Program-made: the position numbers and the translations under genes | The notes under the pieces: generated by a model | The model's input: the letters and a program-made list of their open reading frames with translations, nothing else | What the model was told of the DNA's origin: nothing | Database searches by the model: none | Part shown: positions 29,402 to 38,092 of the stretch, in pieces | Position numbering within the stretch: the stretch's first letter is position 1 | Layout: the number at the start of each line of letters is the position of its first letter | Assembly (NCBI RefSeq): GCF_004116625.1 | Contig: NZ_NXIE01000002.1 | Span: 1 to 64,000, forward strand | Direction of reading: 5' to 3' | DNA: 64,000 bases | From: Halarcobacter mediterraneus | GTDB lineage: Bacteria > Campylobacterota > Campylobacteria > Campylobacterales > Arcobacteraceae

Positions 29402-30074
29402 TTACTCAAAATTAGAGAAGTGTTTGGATTATCAGTTTAAAAACAAAGATCTGATAATCGAAGCACTTACACATAAAAGTTATAAAAAACCATATAATAA
29501 TGAAAGATTAGAATTTTTGGGGGATGCTGTGCTAAATTTAATAGTAGGTGAATACCTTTTTAAAAAATTTCCTAAATCAAATGAAGGAGAACTTTCTAAA
29601 ATAAGGGCAAGCTTAGTTAATGAAACAGGGTTTACTAAACTTGCTAAACAAATAAAATTAGGTGATTATATTTTTATTTCAAATGCTGAAGAAAGAAATA
29701 AAGGAAGAAATAAAGCTTCTATTCTTTCAGATGCCTTTGAAGCTATTATGGGAGCTATTTATTTAGAGTCTGGATTAGAAGCCTTAAAACCTATTATATT
29801 AAAACTGCTTGAAATTTCTTATGATAAAATTAATCTTGATGTTTTATTTAGTGACTATAAAACAGCCTTACAAGAGGTTACTCAAGCCCAATTTGGTAGT
29901 ATTCCTGAATATAAGATTGAAGGTTCATATGGTCCTGACCATAAAAAAGAGTTTGAAATTTCAATTTGGATAGATGGTGTATCTTATGGTAAAGCTATTG
30001 GGAAAAGCAAAAAACTCGCACAACAAGCAGTAGCAAAAATAGCAATTGATAAACTAAAAAATGAAAAAAACTAA
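29394..30074 (+). CDS. rnc: Ribonuclease III
   Basis: A 226-residue double-strand-specific RNase. The catalytic domain has the signature '[17 protein letters not shown]' and '[18 protein letters not shown]'. A C-terminal dsRNA-binding domain (about 153-222) has '[15 protein letters not shown]' and '[15 protein letters not shown]'. It lies between rnhA and aroC in one plus-strand run, the same rnh-rnc-aroC order found in other Campylobacterota. Confidence 0.97.
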   Translation: MSDYSKLEKCLDYQFKNKDLIIEALTHKSYKKPYNNERLEFLGDAVLNLIVGEYLFKKFPKSNEGELSKIRASLVNETGFTKLAKQIKLGDYIFISNAEERNKGRNKASILSDAFEAIMGAIYLESGLEALKPIILKLLEISYDKINLDVLFSDYKTALQEVTQAQFGSIPEYKIEGSYGPDHKKEFEISIWIDGVSYGKAIGKSKKLAQQAVAKIAIDKLKNEKN

Positions 30075-30108
30075 AAAATATATGATAGATGTATAATTGG
30101 AGGATAAT

Positions 30109-31182
30109 TTGAATAGCTTTGGAAATAAATTTAAATTTACAAGTTTTGGAGAAAGCCATGGTAAAGGTTTAGGTTGTATAGTTGATGGTGTTCCTGCAGG
30201 GATTACTATTGATGAATCTTTTATTCAAGAGGAAATGGATAGAAGAAAACCTGGACAAAATATCTATGCAACATCAAGAAAAGAAGCAGATAAAGTAGAA
30301 TTTTTAAGTGGTGTTTTTGAAGGGAAAACAACAGGGACTCCAATAGCAATGGTTATTTTTAATGAAAATCAAAAAAGTCGTGATTATACAAATGTAAAAG
30401 ATTTATTTAGACCAGGACATGCCGATTTTACTTATTTTGAAAAATATGGAATTAGAGACTATAGAGGTGGAGGAAGAAGTTCCGCCAGAGAAACATCTGC
30501 AAGAGTTGCAGCTGGAGCAATTGCAAAACTTCTACTAAAAGAACTAAACATTGAAGTTCTAAGTGGTATTTGTGAAATTGATGGTATTAAATCTTCAAAT
30601 ACAAATTTCAATTTTGCAAAAACTTCTGAAATATATGCTCTTGATGAAAATAAAGAAGAGTTTCAAAAAGAAGCAATCATTAAAGCAAAAAAAGAACATA
30701 ATTCAGTAGGTGGTGTTGCTTTTGTAAAAGTTAAAAATGCACCTGTAGGATTAGGAGAACCAATCTACCAAAGACTTGATGCTCAAATTGCAAGTGCAAT
30801 GATGGGAATAAATGCAGTTAAAGCTGTTGAGATTGGAGATGGAATAGAGGCAAGTTCTAAAAAAGGTGATGAAAATAATGACCAAATGAGAGCTGAAGGA
30901 TTTAAAACAAATCATAGTGGAGGAATTCTTGGAGGAATCAGTACAGGTGCTGATATTGATGTAAAAGTTTATTTTAAACCAACACCATCAATTTTTATAA
31001 AACAAGAAACAATAGATATTAATAAAAATGAGGTTGATTGTGAGCTAAAAGGAAGACACGACCCTTGTGTAGCTATTAGAGGAAGTATTGTTGCAGAATC
31101 GATGTTAGCATTAGTTATTGCAGATATGGTTTTATTAAATATGAGTAGTAAAATTGAAAATATAAAAAAAGTTTATAACTAG
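30109..31182 (+). CDS. aroC: Chorismate synthase
   Basis: The 357-residue enzyme that makes chorismate from EPSP with reduced FMN. It has 'FTSFGESHGKGLGCIVDG', 'RPGHADFTYFEKYGIRDYRGGGRSSARET' (shown here by its key parts 'RPGHADFTY' and 'GGGRSSARET'), 'NNDQMRAEGF' and 'GRHDPCVAIR'. I place the start at TTG 30109 because GGAGG (30099-30103) is 5 bases upstream. An earlier in-frame TTG at 30097 overlaps that ribosome site. A hairpin terminator follows. Confidence 0.96.
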   Translation: MNSFGNKFKFTSFGESHGKGLGCIVDGVPAGITIDESFIQEEMDRRKPGQNIYATSRKEADKVEFLSGVFEGKTTGTPIAMVIFNENQKSRDYTNVKDLFRPGHADFTYFEKYGIRDYRGGGRSSARETSARVAAGAIAKLLLKELNIEVLSGICEIDGIKSSNTNFNFAKTSEIYALDENKEEFQKEAIIKAKKEHNSVGGVAFVKVKNAPVGLGEPIYQRLDAQIASAMMGINAVKAVEIGDGIEASSKKGDENNDQMRAEGFKTNHSGGILGGISTGADIDVKVYFKPTPSIFIKQETIDINKNEVDCELKGRHDPCVAIRGSIVAESMLALVIADMVLLNMSSKIENIKKVYN

Positions 31183-31259
31183 TTATAAAACCTTCATATA
31201 TTTTAAAGAAAACTTCTGTAAAATTGTTTTTAACCTTTACTTTGGTCAAGTTGAAAGGT

Positions 31260-31285
31260 AAAAGTGAAGCTATTGCTTCGCTTTT
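31260..31285 (+). terminator. Terminator after aroC
   Basis: Stem AAAAGTGAAGC (31260-31270) and GCTTCGCTTTT (31275-31285) with a four-base loop. The one irregular pair is a G-U wobble in plus-strand RNA but a C-A mismatch in minus-strand RNA, so it favours the aroC direction. It overlaps the stop codon of the convergent gene. Confidence 0.75.
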
Positions 31286-31622
31286 AAACTTTAATTAACT
31301 TATCTTGGACATAATCACTAAAAATATTTAAAACTTTCTTTTTCTTATTTTCTGCTTTATATATATTAATTCCTTTTTCTTTAAATTCTTTTATATTTAA
31401 ATTATCATTTTCAGGAATAATTAAAACTTTAAATTTTTTATCTAAACAAGTTTGTAGAAGTTTATCTTTTGAATAATAGTTTGGATTCTCTATCATATCA
31501 ACACCAGTTATATTTTGTCCTGTTATATCTAAAACTATTAAATATCTTGAATTTTGGAAAGTAGCATTAACTTTTGAAATATAACTTAAGTTCTCATTTG
31601 ATGGAAATACTATTTGAAGCAT
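31284..31622 (-). CDS. Probable dinitrogenase FeMo-cofactor-binding-like protein (NifX/MTH1175 fold)
   Basis: A 112-residue small protein. 'IVFPSNENLSYISKVNATFQ' at the N-terminus, 'NSRYLIVLDI' and 'MIENPNYYS' resemble the NifB/NifX/MTH1175 family (Nitro_FeMo-Co fold), in which 'ENP' follows the second strand. The rest ('LLQTCLDKKFKVLIIPE', 'GINIYKAENKKKK') fits alternating strands and helices. No nitrogenase genes are in the window, so a metal-cluster carrier or regulator role is inference. It has a strong ribosome site (AAGGAGGGAC) and is divergent from a DUF134-like gene. Confidence 0.55.
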   Translation of the reverse strand: MLQIVFPSNENLSYISKVNATFQNSRYLIVLDITGQNITGVDMIENPNYYSKDKLLQTCLDKKFKVLIIPENDNLNIKEFKEKGINIYKAENKKKKVLNIFSDYVQDKLIKV

Positions 31623-31999
31623 AGTCCCTCCTTATATGGGCTAAAAAAATTGTTTTGTTCAAAAAAGAGAGTATTTAAAACATCAGTACTATTAGAAAGA
31701 GTGAAAAAAAGTAATGACTAGGGAAAAGACAATTATATATTTTTGTTCCTAATAGTAACTGATGTTTAAAAATATATTCTATATAAGCAAACATAATATA
31801 TTTAATCTGTAGAATAAGGAAACCAATGAATGGTTACTAAAAAGAAGATCATAAATACCTATTTACAGAATAACAATGGGAATGAATGTTATCACTTAAT
31901 GAACATATGACCGAATTATAACAATTTTTTGAGCATATGTCAAGTATAATTCAACCAAATTATGATAAAATTTCACTACTAAAACAAGAGGTTCTATTA
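31623..31999. promoter_or_regulatory. Structured divergent regulatory region, 377 bases, non-coding
   Basis: No convincing reading frame. It contains an imperfect 18-base inverted repeat (left arm 31678-31695, AAACATCAGTACTATTAG; right arm 31749-31767, the reverse complement with one extra base), 53 bases apart. A second hairpin AACCA (31821-31825) / TGGTT (31831-31835) and an ACATATG/CATATGT pair near 31903-31940 are also present. The size and symmetry suggest operators for the DUF134-like regulator, or a structured leader RNA. Confidence 0.6.
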
Positions 32000-32590
32000 A
32001 TGGCTAGAGAAAAACTGCAAAGAAAACTTGAATTAAAACCAGTATCAAAGTATTTTGGTCCTAAAGATATTAAAGCAAAACAAGATGTAATTTTGCTCCA
32101 TGAAGAATTAGAAGCTATACATTTAATGGATTCTTTCTGTATGTACCAAGAAGACGCTGCAAAAAAAATGAATGTTTCCAGAGCAACATTTGCAAGAATA
32201 ATAAAAAGTGCAAGAAAAAAAATATCTTTAGCTTTAATAACTGGAAGTAATATAAAAGTTCATGAAATAAAAAATGAATTTCACATTGCAGTATGTTCAA
32301 ATAGTAATACTCAATTAGAATACTCAGATGCAAATGCAGAATTTATTTGGATTTATTTTATAAAAGACTATAAACTAAAATCTTCTAATTGTATAAAAAA
32401 CCCTATGTATAAAAATAATGAAGAAGCTGCATGTAATGTGCTACCTGATGTTTTATATGATTATAAAGCAAATTATTTCTTACTTGAAGACATTGATTAT
32501 GATTTAAAAATTTCTTTAATAGCAAAAGGAATATATCCGATATTAAAAGAAGAAACTAGTGAAGATACAATTGTTGATATTTTTCAATAA
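32000..32590 (+). CDS. DUF134-like helix-turn-helix regulator with FeMo-cofactor-like C-terminal domain
   Basis: 196 residues from ATG 32000, which has AAGAGG (31986-31991) 8 bases upstream. A longer version from ATG 31937 is possible but has no ribosome site. The N-terminal part ('LELKPVSKYFGPK', 'LHEELEAIHLMDSFCMYQED', 'AAKKMNVSRATFARIIKSAR') is the DUF134 sigma70-region-4-like HTH. The C-terminal half ('FHIAVCSNSNTQLEYSDANA', 'IKNPMYKNNEEAACNVLPDV') looks like the same fold as the divergent 112-residue protein. DUF134 and NifX-like proteins often co-occur. It probably regulates this locus. Confidence 0.7.
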   Translation: MAREKLQRKLELKPVSKYFGPKDIKAKQDVILLHEELEAIHLMDSFCMYQEDAAKKMNVSRATFARIIKSARKKISLALITGSNIKVHEIKNEFHIAVCSNSNTQLEYSDANAEFIWIYFIKDYKLKSSNCIKNPMYKNNEEAACNVLPDVLYDYKANYFLLEDIDYDLKISLIAKGIYPILKEETSEDTIVDIFQ

Positions 32591-32611
32591 GAGATAAATC
32601 CCTTATTGAAA
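32582..32611. terminator. Bidirectional terminator between convergent genes
   Basis: Ten-base arms TTTCAATAAG (32582-32591) and CTTATTGAAA (32602-32611) with a ten-base loop span both stop codons of the DUF134-like gene and htpX. It can serve both strands. Confidence 0.65.
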
Positions 32612-33451
32612 CTCATATTTTAACTCTTCTAACCTCGCTATTCTATCCTCAGTTGTTGGATGAGTTCTAAAGAAATCTCCAAAAGAACTTTTTTTCCCTG
32701 AAAAAGGGTTAATAATAAACATATGCGCCGTTTCTTCTGTAGCATTATTTACTTGATGCCCTTTTGCGTAGTTTTCCAATTTTGCTAAAGCACTTTGTAA
32801 ACCAGCTGGATTTCTTGTAATTCTAGCAGCACCCTCATCTGCCATATACTCTCTACTTCTACTAACTGTCATTTGAATAATTGAAGCTGCTAAAGGCAAT
32901 ATAATTGCCATAAGAATCATAACAATAGGATGAGTACCTTGTCTATTACTCCCTCCAAACATTGCACTAAACTGCATTACATTAGCAATCATTGCAATTG
33001 CACCTGCAAAAACTGCAGCTATTGTTCCAATTAAAATATCATAGTGTTTTATATGAGATAACTCATGGGCAATTACCCCTTCAAGTTCTTCTTCATTTAG
33101 CATTTCATATAAACCCATTGTAACTGCAACTGCTGCATTTTCATGATTTCTACCTGTTGCAAAAGCATTGGGAGTATGATCAGGAATTAAATAAACTTTT
33201 GGCATAGGAAGATTCGCTTTATGCACTAATTTTTCCGTAATTCTATAAATAGGATGATTTTTATCTTCTATTGGTGTTGCATTATAATGTTTTAATACCT
33301 GCTTATCTGAATAATAATATGCATAAAAGTTAATTCCTCCAGCTATAAGAAAAGATATTAACATTCCATTTGTTCCACCAAATGAATAACCTATAAAAAC
33401 AAATAATACTGTTAAAAGGGTTAATAAAAAAACTGTTTTAACTTGTTCCAT
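32603..33451 (-). CDS. htpX: HtpX-family membrane zinc metalloprotease
   Basis: A 282-residue M48 protease for quality control of membrane proteins. Two N-terminal membrane helices (about 6-24 and 28-47) are followed by the zinc site '[13 protein letters not shown]' (HELSH 129-133), two more helices (about 145-195) and the third-ligand region '[13 protein letters not shown]'. It is normally stress-induced. It has a good ribosome site (AAAGGAG) and a strong promoter at 33494-33522 that overlaps the divergent sixA promoter. Confidence 0.95.
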   Translation of the reverse strand: MEQVKTVFLLTLLTVLFVFIGYSFGGTNGMLISFLIAGGINFYAYYYSDKQVLKHYNATPIEDKNHPIYRITEKLVHKANLPMPKVYLIPDHTPNAFATGRNHENAAVAVTMGLYEMLNEEELEGVIAHELSHIKHYDILIGTIAAVFAGAIAMIANVMQFSAMFGGSNRQGTHPIVMILMAIILPLAASIIQMTVSRSREYMADEGAARITRNPAGLQSALAKLENYAKGHQVNNATEETAHMFIINPFSGKKSSFGDFFRTHPTTEDRIARLEELKYEFQ

Positions 33452-33493
33452 TCTATCTCCTTTAAAATTTTATAAAATATTTAGTGAAATATA

Positions 33494-33522
33494 ATTATAG
33501 TAAAAATAAATATTTTTGACAA
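33494..33522 (-). promoter_or_regulatory. htpX promoter
   Basis: Minus-strand TTGTCA (33517-33522), 17-base spacer, TATAAT (33494-33499), so the -35 matches at 5 of 6 positions and the -10 is perfect. The -35 hexamer overlaps that of the divergent promoter, so the two polymerase sites should exclude each other. Confidence 0.75.
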
Positions 33523-33544
33523 TTATACAGAAAAAAGATATAAC
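33516..33544 (+). promoter_or_regulatory. sixA promoter
   Basis: Plus-strand TTGACA (33516-33521), 17-base spacer, TATAAC (33539-33544), 19 bases before the chosen sixA ATG. The perfect -35 coincides with what would otherwise be an in-frame TTG start, which argues against that longer gene start. Confidence 0.75.
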
Positions 33545-33563
33545 ATTACAATTAGGAAAAAAA

Positions 33564-34052
33564 ATGAAAAAACTTTACTTAATACGTCATGCAAAATCTG
33601 ATTGGTCAAACCCAACATTAGAGGACTTTGATAGACCTTTAAATAAAAGAGGAGAAAAAAATGCTCCTTTTATGGCTGAACTATTAAATTCAAAAAATAT
33701 TAAACCTGATTTAATTCTTTCAAGTCCTGCATATAGAGCAAAAAAGACTGCAACTATTTTTTCAAACAAAATATCATATAGTTCTAATATTATTTTTGAT
33801 GAACATTTATATGAAGCATCTTTGCAAACTATGTTAGAAATATTAAACTATTTAGATGATACTATTGATTCTGTATTTTTAGTAGGACATAACCCAAGTT
33901 TAAATGTATTAGCTTTTTATTTAGTTGAATTTAATAAAAATATTCCTACTTGTGGTATTTTGGAAATTGAATTTGATAGTAATACGTGGAGAAAAATCTC
34001 TAAAAAAAATGCAAAATTAATCTCTTTTGAATATCCAAAAAAATACTCTTAA
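33564..34052 (+). CDS. sixA: SixA-type phosphohistidine phosphatase
   Basis: A 162-residue histidine phosphatase from ATG 33564, with AGGA at 33554-33557. The catalytic 'LYLIRHAKSDW' (RH motif) begins the protein. 'LILSSPAYRAKKTATIF' and 'VFLVGHNPSLNVLAF' supply the second Arg and His. SixA removes phosphate from phosphohistidine in phosphotransfer proteins. A second, diverged copy follows 88 bases downstream. Confidence 0.9.
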   Translation: MKKLYLIRHAKSDWSNPTLEDFDRPLNKRGEKNAPFMAELLNSKNIKPDLILSSPAYRAKKTATIFSNKISYSSNIIFDEHLYEASLQTMLEILNYLDDTIDSVFLVGHNPSLNVLAFYLVEFNKNIPTCGILEIEFDSNTWRKISKKNAKLISFEYPKKYS

Positions 34053-34140
34053 AATATTTCACAATTATCTTATTTTTAACATTATTAAAAGTAAAAACGA
34101 TTTAAAATTATATTACAAAACTTTATAATTAGGTATATGA

Positions 34141-34620
34141 ATGAAAACATTATATATTGTTAGGCATGGAGAAAAAAATATTATAGATGAGACTGTAGAT
34201 GACTATGATATTGAAGTTACAAAAAAGGGATTGAAAGACATTGAAAATCAATCAATAAAATTAAAAGAAAAAGGTGTTATCCCTGATTTAATAGTCTCAA
34301 GTCCAGCTATAAGAACACGACAAACTGCTGATATAATCTCAAAGGAATTAAATTATACTAAAAATATAATGTATAATGAAGTTTTATACCAAGCTTTTAT
34401 GAATGAACTTGTGGAATCAATTACTTATACATTTGATGATGTAAATACATTAATAATTGTTGGGCATAATCCATCTTTAACTGCATTAGGAGTTAGTTTT
34501 GTAGGATTAAAAGAAAAAATATTAATGGGAGAAATAGTAAGAATTGATTTTAATTGTAATTCATGGACGGAAATTGATAAATCTAATTCAAAACTAATTG
34601 AACATATTAAAGTAGACTAA
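34141..34620 (+). CDS. Second SixA-like histidine phosphatase
   Basis: A 159-residue paralogue of the preceding protein: 'LYIVRHGEKNIIDE', 'LIVSSPAIRTRQTADII' and 'LIIVGHNPSLTALG' keep both catalytic His and Arg residues. HGE replaces HAK after the catalytic His, and the region between is diverged, so the substrate may differ. It ends with a 4-base stop-to-stop overlap with the convergent flavoprotein gene. Confidence 0.85.
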   Translation: MKTLYIVRHGEKNIIDETVDDYDIEVTKKGLKDIENQSIKLKEKGVIPDLIVSSPAIRTRQTADIISKELNYTKNIMYNEVLYQAFMNELVESITYTFDDVNTLIIVGHNPSLTALGVSFVGLKEKILMGEIVRIDFNCNSWTEIDKSNSKLIEHIKVD

Positions 34621-35855
34621 TCCAAAAGTTTCCCAGCTAGGTTTCCACTTGCAAATGACCATTGCAAGTTGTAACCTCCACATGGACCATCTAAATCTAC
34701 AACTTCCCCACAAAAATATAAACCTTGAACAAGTTTACTTTGCATAGTTCTTGGATTTATCTGTTTTAAACTTATTCCACCTCTTGTTATCATAGCTCTT
34801 TCAAAACCTAAATGATTTGTTATTGTTAAAGGAGTATTTACTAAAATCTTTACAAGATTTTGTCTTATCTCACCTTTTAAATCTTTGAATTTTAATTCAT
34901 AATCAGCATGGACTAATTTACATAATTCTTTAATAACAGAGCTTGGTAAAAGTGTTTCTATAGTTTGCAATATATTAAAATCAGGATTAGATGCTGTTCT
35001 TTTTTTTATATATGAAAAAAGTTCTTCTTCATTTTTTCCTTTTAACATATTTATTAAAATAGGAACTTCTCCATACTTTTCAAGTAAAGGAGTTACTTCC
35101 CTTGAAAAGTCTAAAACAACTGGACCTCGAACACCTTTATTTGTAAAAATTAAATCCCCAGTCTTTTTAAGATTTTTATGCTTTTTTATATTTACACTAA
35201 CTTGTGCTTTTGCTATTGTATCAGCACGACATTGTGCAACCCAAGTCTCTTTTGTAAGTAAAGGAGTCATTGCAGGATGTAAAGAAGTAACTCTATGCCC
35301 AGAAGCTTTTGCAAAGGTATAACCATCACCATTTGCTCCAAGTTTTGGATAACCTAAACCTCCTGTTGCAACAATTACATTTGTTGTATTAACTTCACCT
35401 TTTGAAGTACAAACTTTTTTAACACAGTTATCTTCAAAAACTATATCATCTACTTTTGTGCAATAAGCAACTTCAACACCTACATTTATAAGTTCTTGCT
35501 CTAAGGCTTTTATTATAGTTGAAGAGTTGTGAGTTACAGGAAATACTTTAAAGCCATCAGGAATATGAGTTTCTACTCCAATTTGTTCTAAGAAGTTTAT
35601 TAGGTCTTGATGATTGAAATCTTTTAGTGCATCAAACATAAACTTACCATTTTTTCCAAAAGAGTTCATAAAATCTTCATTTGAAAGTGTATTAGTAAGA
35701 TTACATCTTCCTCCACCAGTAGCTTTTAGTTTTGGTCCTAATTTTTCTTGTTGCTCACATAAAAGAACATCTTTGCCATTTCTTGCTGCTACAATTGCAG
35801 ATATCATACCTGCTGCACCAGAACCTATGACTACTAAGTCATAACTGTTTTTCAT
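34617..35855 (-). CDS. HI0933-family flavoprotein (YhiN-like)
   Basis: A 412-residue NAD(P)/FAD-dependent oxidoreductase. The N-terminal FAD motif 'LVVIGSGAAGMISAIVAARN', the family signature 'LKATGGGRCNLTN', 'TNVIVATGGLGYPKLGANGD' and the C-terminal 'GLYFCGEVVDLDGPCGGYNL' define the HI0933/BaiN-like group. The reaction in vivo is unknown. It follows mnmE by 6 bases. Confidence 0.9.
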   Translation of the reverse strand: MKNSYDLVVIGSGAAGMISAIVAARNGKDVLLCEQQEKLGPKLKATGGGRCNLTNTLSNEDFMNSFGKNGKFMFDALKDFNHQDLINFLEQIGVETHIPDGFKVFPVTHNSSTIIKALEQELINVGVEVAYCTKVDDIVFEDNCVKKVCTSKGEVNTTNVIVATGGLGYPKLGANGDGYTFAKASGHRVTSLHPAMTPLLTKETWVAQCRADTIAKAQVSVNIKKHKNLKKTGDLIFTNKGVRGPVVLDFSREVTPLLEKYGEVPILINMLKGKNEEELFSYIKKRTASNPDFNILQTIETLLPSSVIKELCKLVHADYELKFKDLKGEIRQNLVKILVNTPLTITNHLGFERAMITRGGISLKQINPRTMQSKLVQGLYFCGEVVDLDGPCGGYNLQWSFASGNLAGKLLD

Positions 35856-35861
35856 GAACTA

Positions 35862-37202
35862 TTATTTTCCTAGACAAAAAGAACCAAACATAACATCTAG
35901 CATCTGGTCATGTTCATATGGTCTAGTAATATTTGAAATAGACTCTAAAGCTTCATTTATATGATGTGCGAAAAACTCTAACTCCCCAGTTTCTAAAGGG
36001 AGAAATGCTTGTTTAATATGAGAATAAGTATTCTCTACTTCATCCACTTGTCTTTTTGAAACCAAAGTCATATCATCACTATGTGTATTAGAATCTAAAA
36101 TATGTTCAATTTTTTGTATTAAAGGAGTAATTGTCTCTTTAGTACTTAAACTAACAAAGTTTTCTAACTTATCTTTTTCAAACTTATTTTCTAAATCACA
36201 TTTATTTAAAATAGTAATTATTTCTTTATGAGAGTTTTCTTCTAAAAGGTTTATAATCTTTCTATCCTCTTCATCTAAAGCTTTACTATTATCAAAAAGT
36301 GCGATTACAATATCAGCTTCATTTACTGCTTCAATAGATTTTTCAATACCTATTTTTTCAATTACATCAGAAGCTTCTCTAATACCTGCAGTATCAACTA
36401 TTTTGATTATATGAGTTCCAATTTTAACAGACTCTTCTATGGTATCTCTAGTAGTCCCTGCAATATCAGAAATAATTGCTCTATCAAAATTTAAAAGTTT
36501 ATTTAAAAGTGAAGATTTTCCAACATTTGGTTTTCCAACAATAGCAACTTTAAAGCCTTCAATTAGACCTTCTCTTCTTTTACTTGCATCAAGGGTATTA
36601 GATAGTTTTTCTTCTATTTTATTAAGCTTATTTTGGATTTGTTCAAAAATATCACTTGGTAAATCCTCTTCTGCATAATCAATATTTACTTCTGTATATG
36701 CAAGCATAAAAAGTAAATCTTCTCTAATATCATTTACAAAATCTGTTAATTCACCCTTTAACTGCTTTGCTAATAATTTAACTGCATCTTCACTTCTTGC
36801 TTCTATAATTTTAGCAATAGCTTCTGCTTTTGTAAGGTCAATTTTTCCATTTAAGAAAGCTCTTTTAGAAAACTCACCTGGATTTGCAAGTCTTGCCCCA
36901 CATTTTAAAACTTCTTCCATAATAATATTAGAAATTGCAATTCCACCATGACATTGAAACTCTACAATGTCTTCACCTGTAAAAGAGTGTGGATTTTTAA
37001 AATAAATTAAAAGTGCTTCATCTATGATTTCATCATTTGTATTATAAATAGTTCCAAGAGTTGCAACTCTTGGTTTAAGTTCTTTTTTCTTTGAAAGTCT
37101 TAGAGCTATTGATAAAGCATCTTTACCACTAACTCTTACAATAGAGATTGAGCCAACGCCATTTGCGGTTGCAATGGCTACAATTGTATTATCATCTAAC
37201 AA
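35862..37202 (-). CDS. mnmE: tRNA modification GTPase MnmE
   Basis: A 446-residue enzyme that works with MnmG to modify the wobble uridine of tRNAs. It has an N-terminal folate-binding domain ('TIVAIATANGVGSISIVRVS', 'FQCHGG'), a helical domain, an inserted G domain ('GKPNVGKSSLLNKLLNFD', 'DIAGTTRDTIEE', 'DTAGIRE') and the C-terminal 'FGSFCLGK' with the catalytic Cys. It ends the rpmH-rnpA-yidD-yidC-khpB-mnmE block. Confidence 0.97.
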   Translation of the reverse strand: MLDDNTIVAIATANGVGSISIVRVSGKDALSIALRLSKKKELKPRVATLGTIYNTNDEIIDEALLIYFKNPHSFTGEDIVEFQCHGGIAISNIIMEEVLKCGARLANPGEFSKRAFLNGKIDLTKAEAIAKIIEARSEDAVKLLAKQLKGELTDFVNDIREDLLFMLAYTEVNIDYAEEDLPSDIFEQIQNKLNKIEEKLSNTLDASKRREGLIEGFKVAIVGKPNVGKSSLLNKLLNFDRAIISDIAGTTRDTIEESVKIGTHIIKIVDTAGIREASDVIEKIGIEKSIEAVNEADIVIALFDNSKALDEEDRKIINLLEENSHKEIITILNKCDLENKFEKDKLENFVSLSTKETITPLIQKIEHILDSNTHSDDMTLVSKRQVDEVENTYSHIKQAFLPLETGELEFFAHHINEALESISNITRPYEHDQMLDVMFGSFCLGK

Positions 37203-37204
37203 TT

Positions 37205-38083
37205 TTATTGCTCTTTGCTTCTGTACTCATTTACAAGTACGTATTTGTCTCCTCTGATATTTGTTTTCACAGCCACATATTTATCAGGGAATTCTTCTCT
37301 TAGTTTTTTTAGTGCAATATGTACTAAAATACCATCAAGAGGTTTTGTTTTATAAGAACCTTTTTCTTTTATTGTTTCAATTACAGGCTCTAAGTAAGTA
37401 TGAATTGCAGCTTCTTGATTTTTTAAGAATTCTGCTACTTCAAGTCTTAACATAAGTCCATATTTTTCATTAATCCAGTTAAATAAAATATATGATAAGG
37501 CTTTGTATCTATAGCCTTCTTTACCAATAAGTAAAGCAGAATCTTCTCCTGTAAATTCTATATAAAGAGTATTTTCGTCATAAAATTCAACTTTTATATT
37601 GTCAATTCCATAACAAGTACCTTCAAATAAAGAATATAAACCTTCTTTAACTTCATTAAGAATTTCTTGAGACTCTTTTTTTACAATAATTTTTGAAATC
37701 TCATTATTATCTGATTCCGAATAAAAATTATCGAAAATTTGTTCTTTTGACTCAACATTAGGAACATCATTTAATTTTCTATCATTTTTCACATTATTTG
37801 AAGTTTTAACTTCTTCATAACTTCTATTTGAATCTTCTATTCTTTTAGAAACATCTTCAATTTTTATATCTTTTTTTCTAAATTTTTGTTCTTTATGTTT
37901 TCTAAAATCTTTTTTTCTTTTTATAGAAGTAGCAGTAATGATTGCATTTTTCTTTCCAAAGCCAAGGAATCCTTTGCTTGGCTGTTGGATTATATCAATA
38001 TCTAAATCTGTTATAGAACATTCAAATTCTGAGGTAGCAAGCTCATAAGCTTCTTCTAAAGATTTTGCTTCAAATTTTTTCAT
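37205..38083 (-). CDS. khpB: Jag/KhpB RNA-binding protein
   Basis: A 292-residue protein: Jag_N domain (about 1-50, 'EAKSLEEAYELATSEF', 'SKGFLGFGKKNAIITA'), a charged Lys/Glu/Asn-rich linker (about 55-125), a KH domain (about 130-215, 'SALLIGKEGYRYKALSYILF') and an R3H domain ('VHIALKKLREEFPDKYVAV'). It binds RNA and is linked to membrane protein and cell-wall control. It follows yidC by 9 bases. Confidence 0.93.
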   Translation of the reverse strand: MKKFEAKSLEEAYELATSEFECSITDLDIDIIQQPSKGFLGFGKKNAIITATSIKRKKDFRKHKEQKFRKKDIKIEDVSKRIEDSNRSYEEVKTSNNVKNDRKLNDVPNVESKEQIFDNFYSESDNNEISKIIVKKESQEILNEVKEGLYSLFEGTCYGIDNIKVEFYDENTLYIEFTGEDSALLIGKEGYRYKALSYILFNWINEKYGLMLRLEVAEFLKNQEAAIHTYLEPVIETIKEKGSYKTKPLDGILVHIALKKLREEFPDKYVAVKTNIRGDKYVLVNEYRSKEQ

Positions 38084-38092
38084 AATAGACTC

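Noticed and set aside
31937-31999. Longer DUF134-like reading from ATG 31937
   Set aside because: It has no ribosome site, while ATG 32000 has AAGAGG at good spacing and gives the family-typical 'MAR' start. Not fully excluded.
33516-33563. Longer sixA reading from a TTG at 33516
   Set aside because: That TTG is part of a consensus -35 box, and the catalytic RH motif follows directly after the ATG at 33564, which has its own ribosome site.
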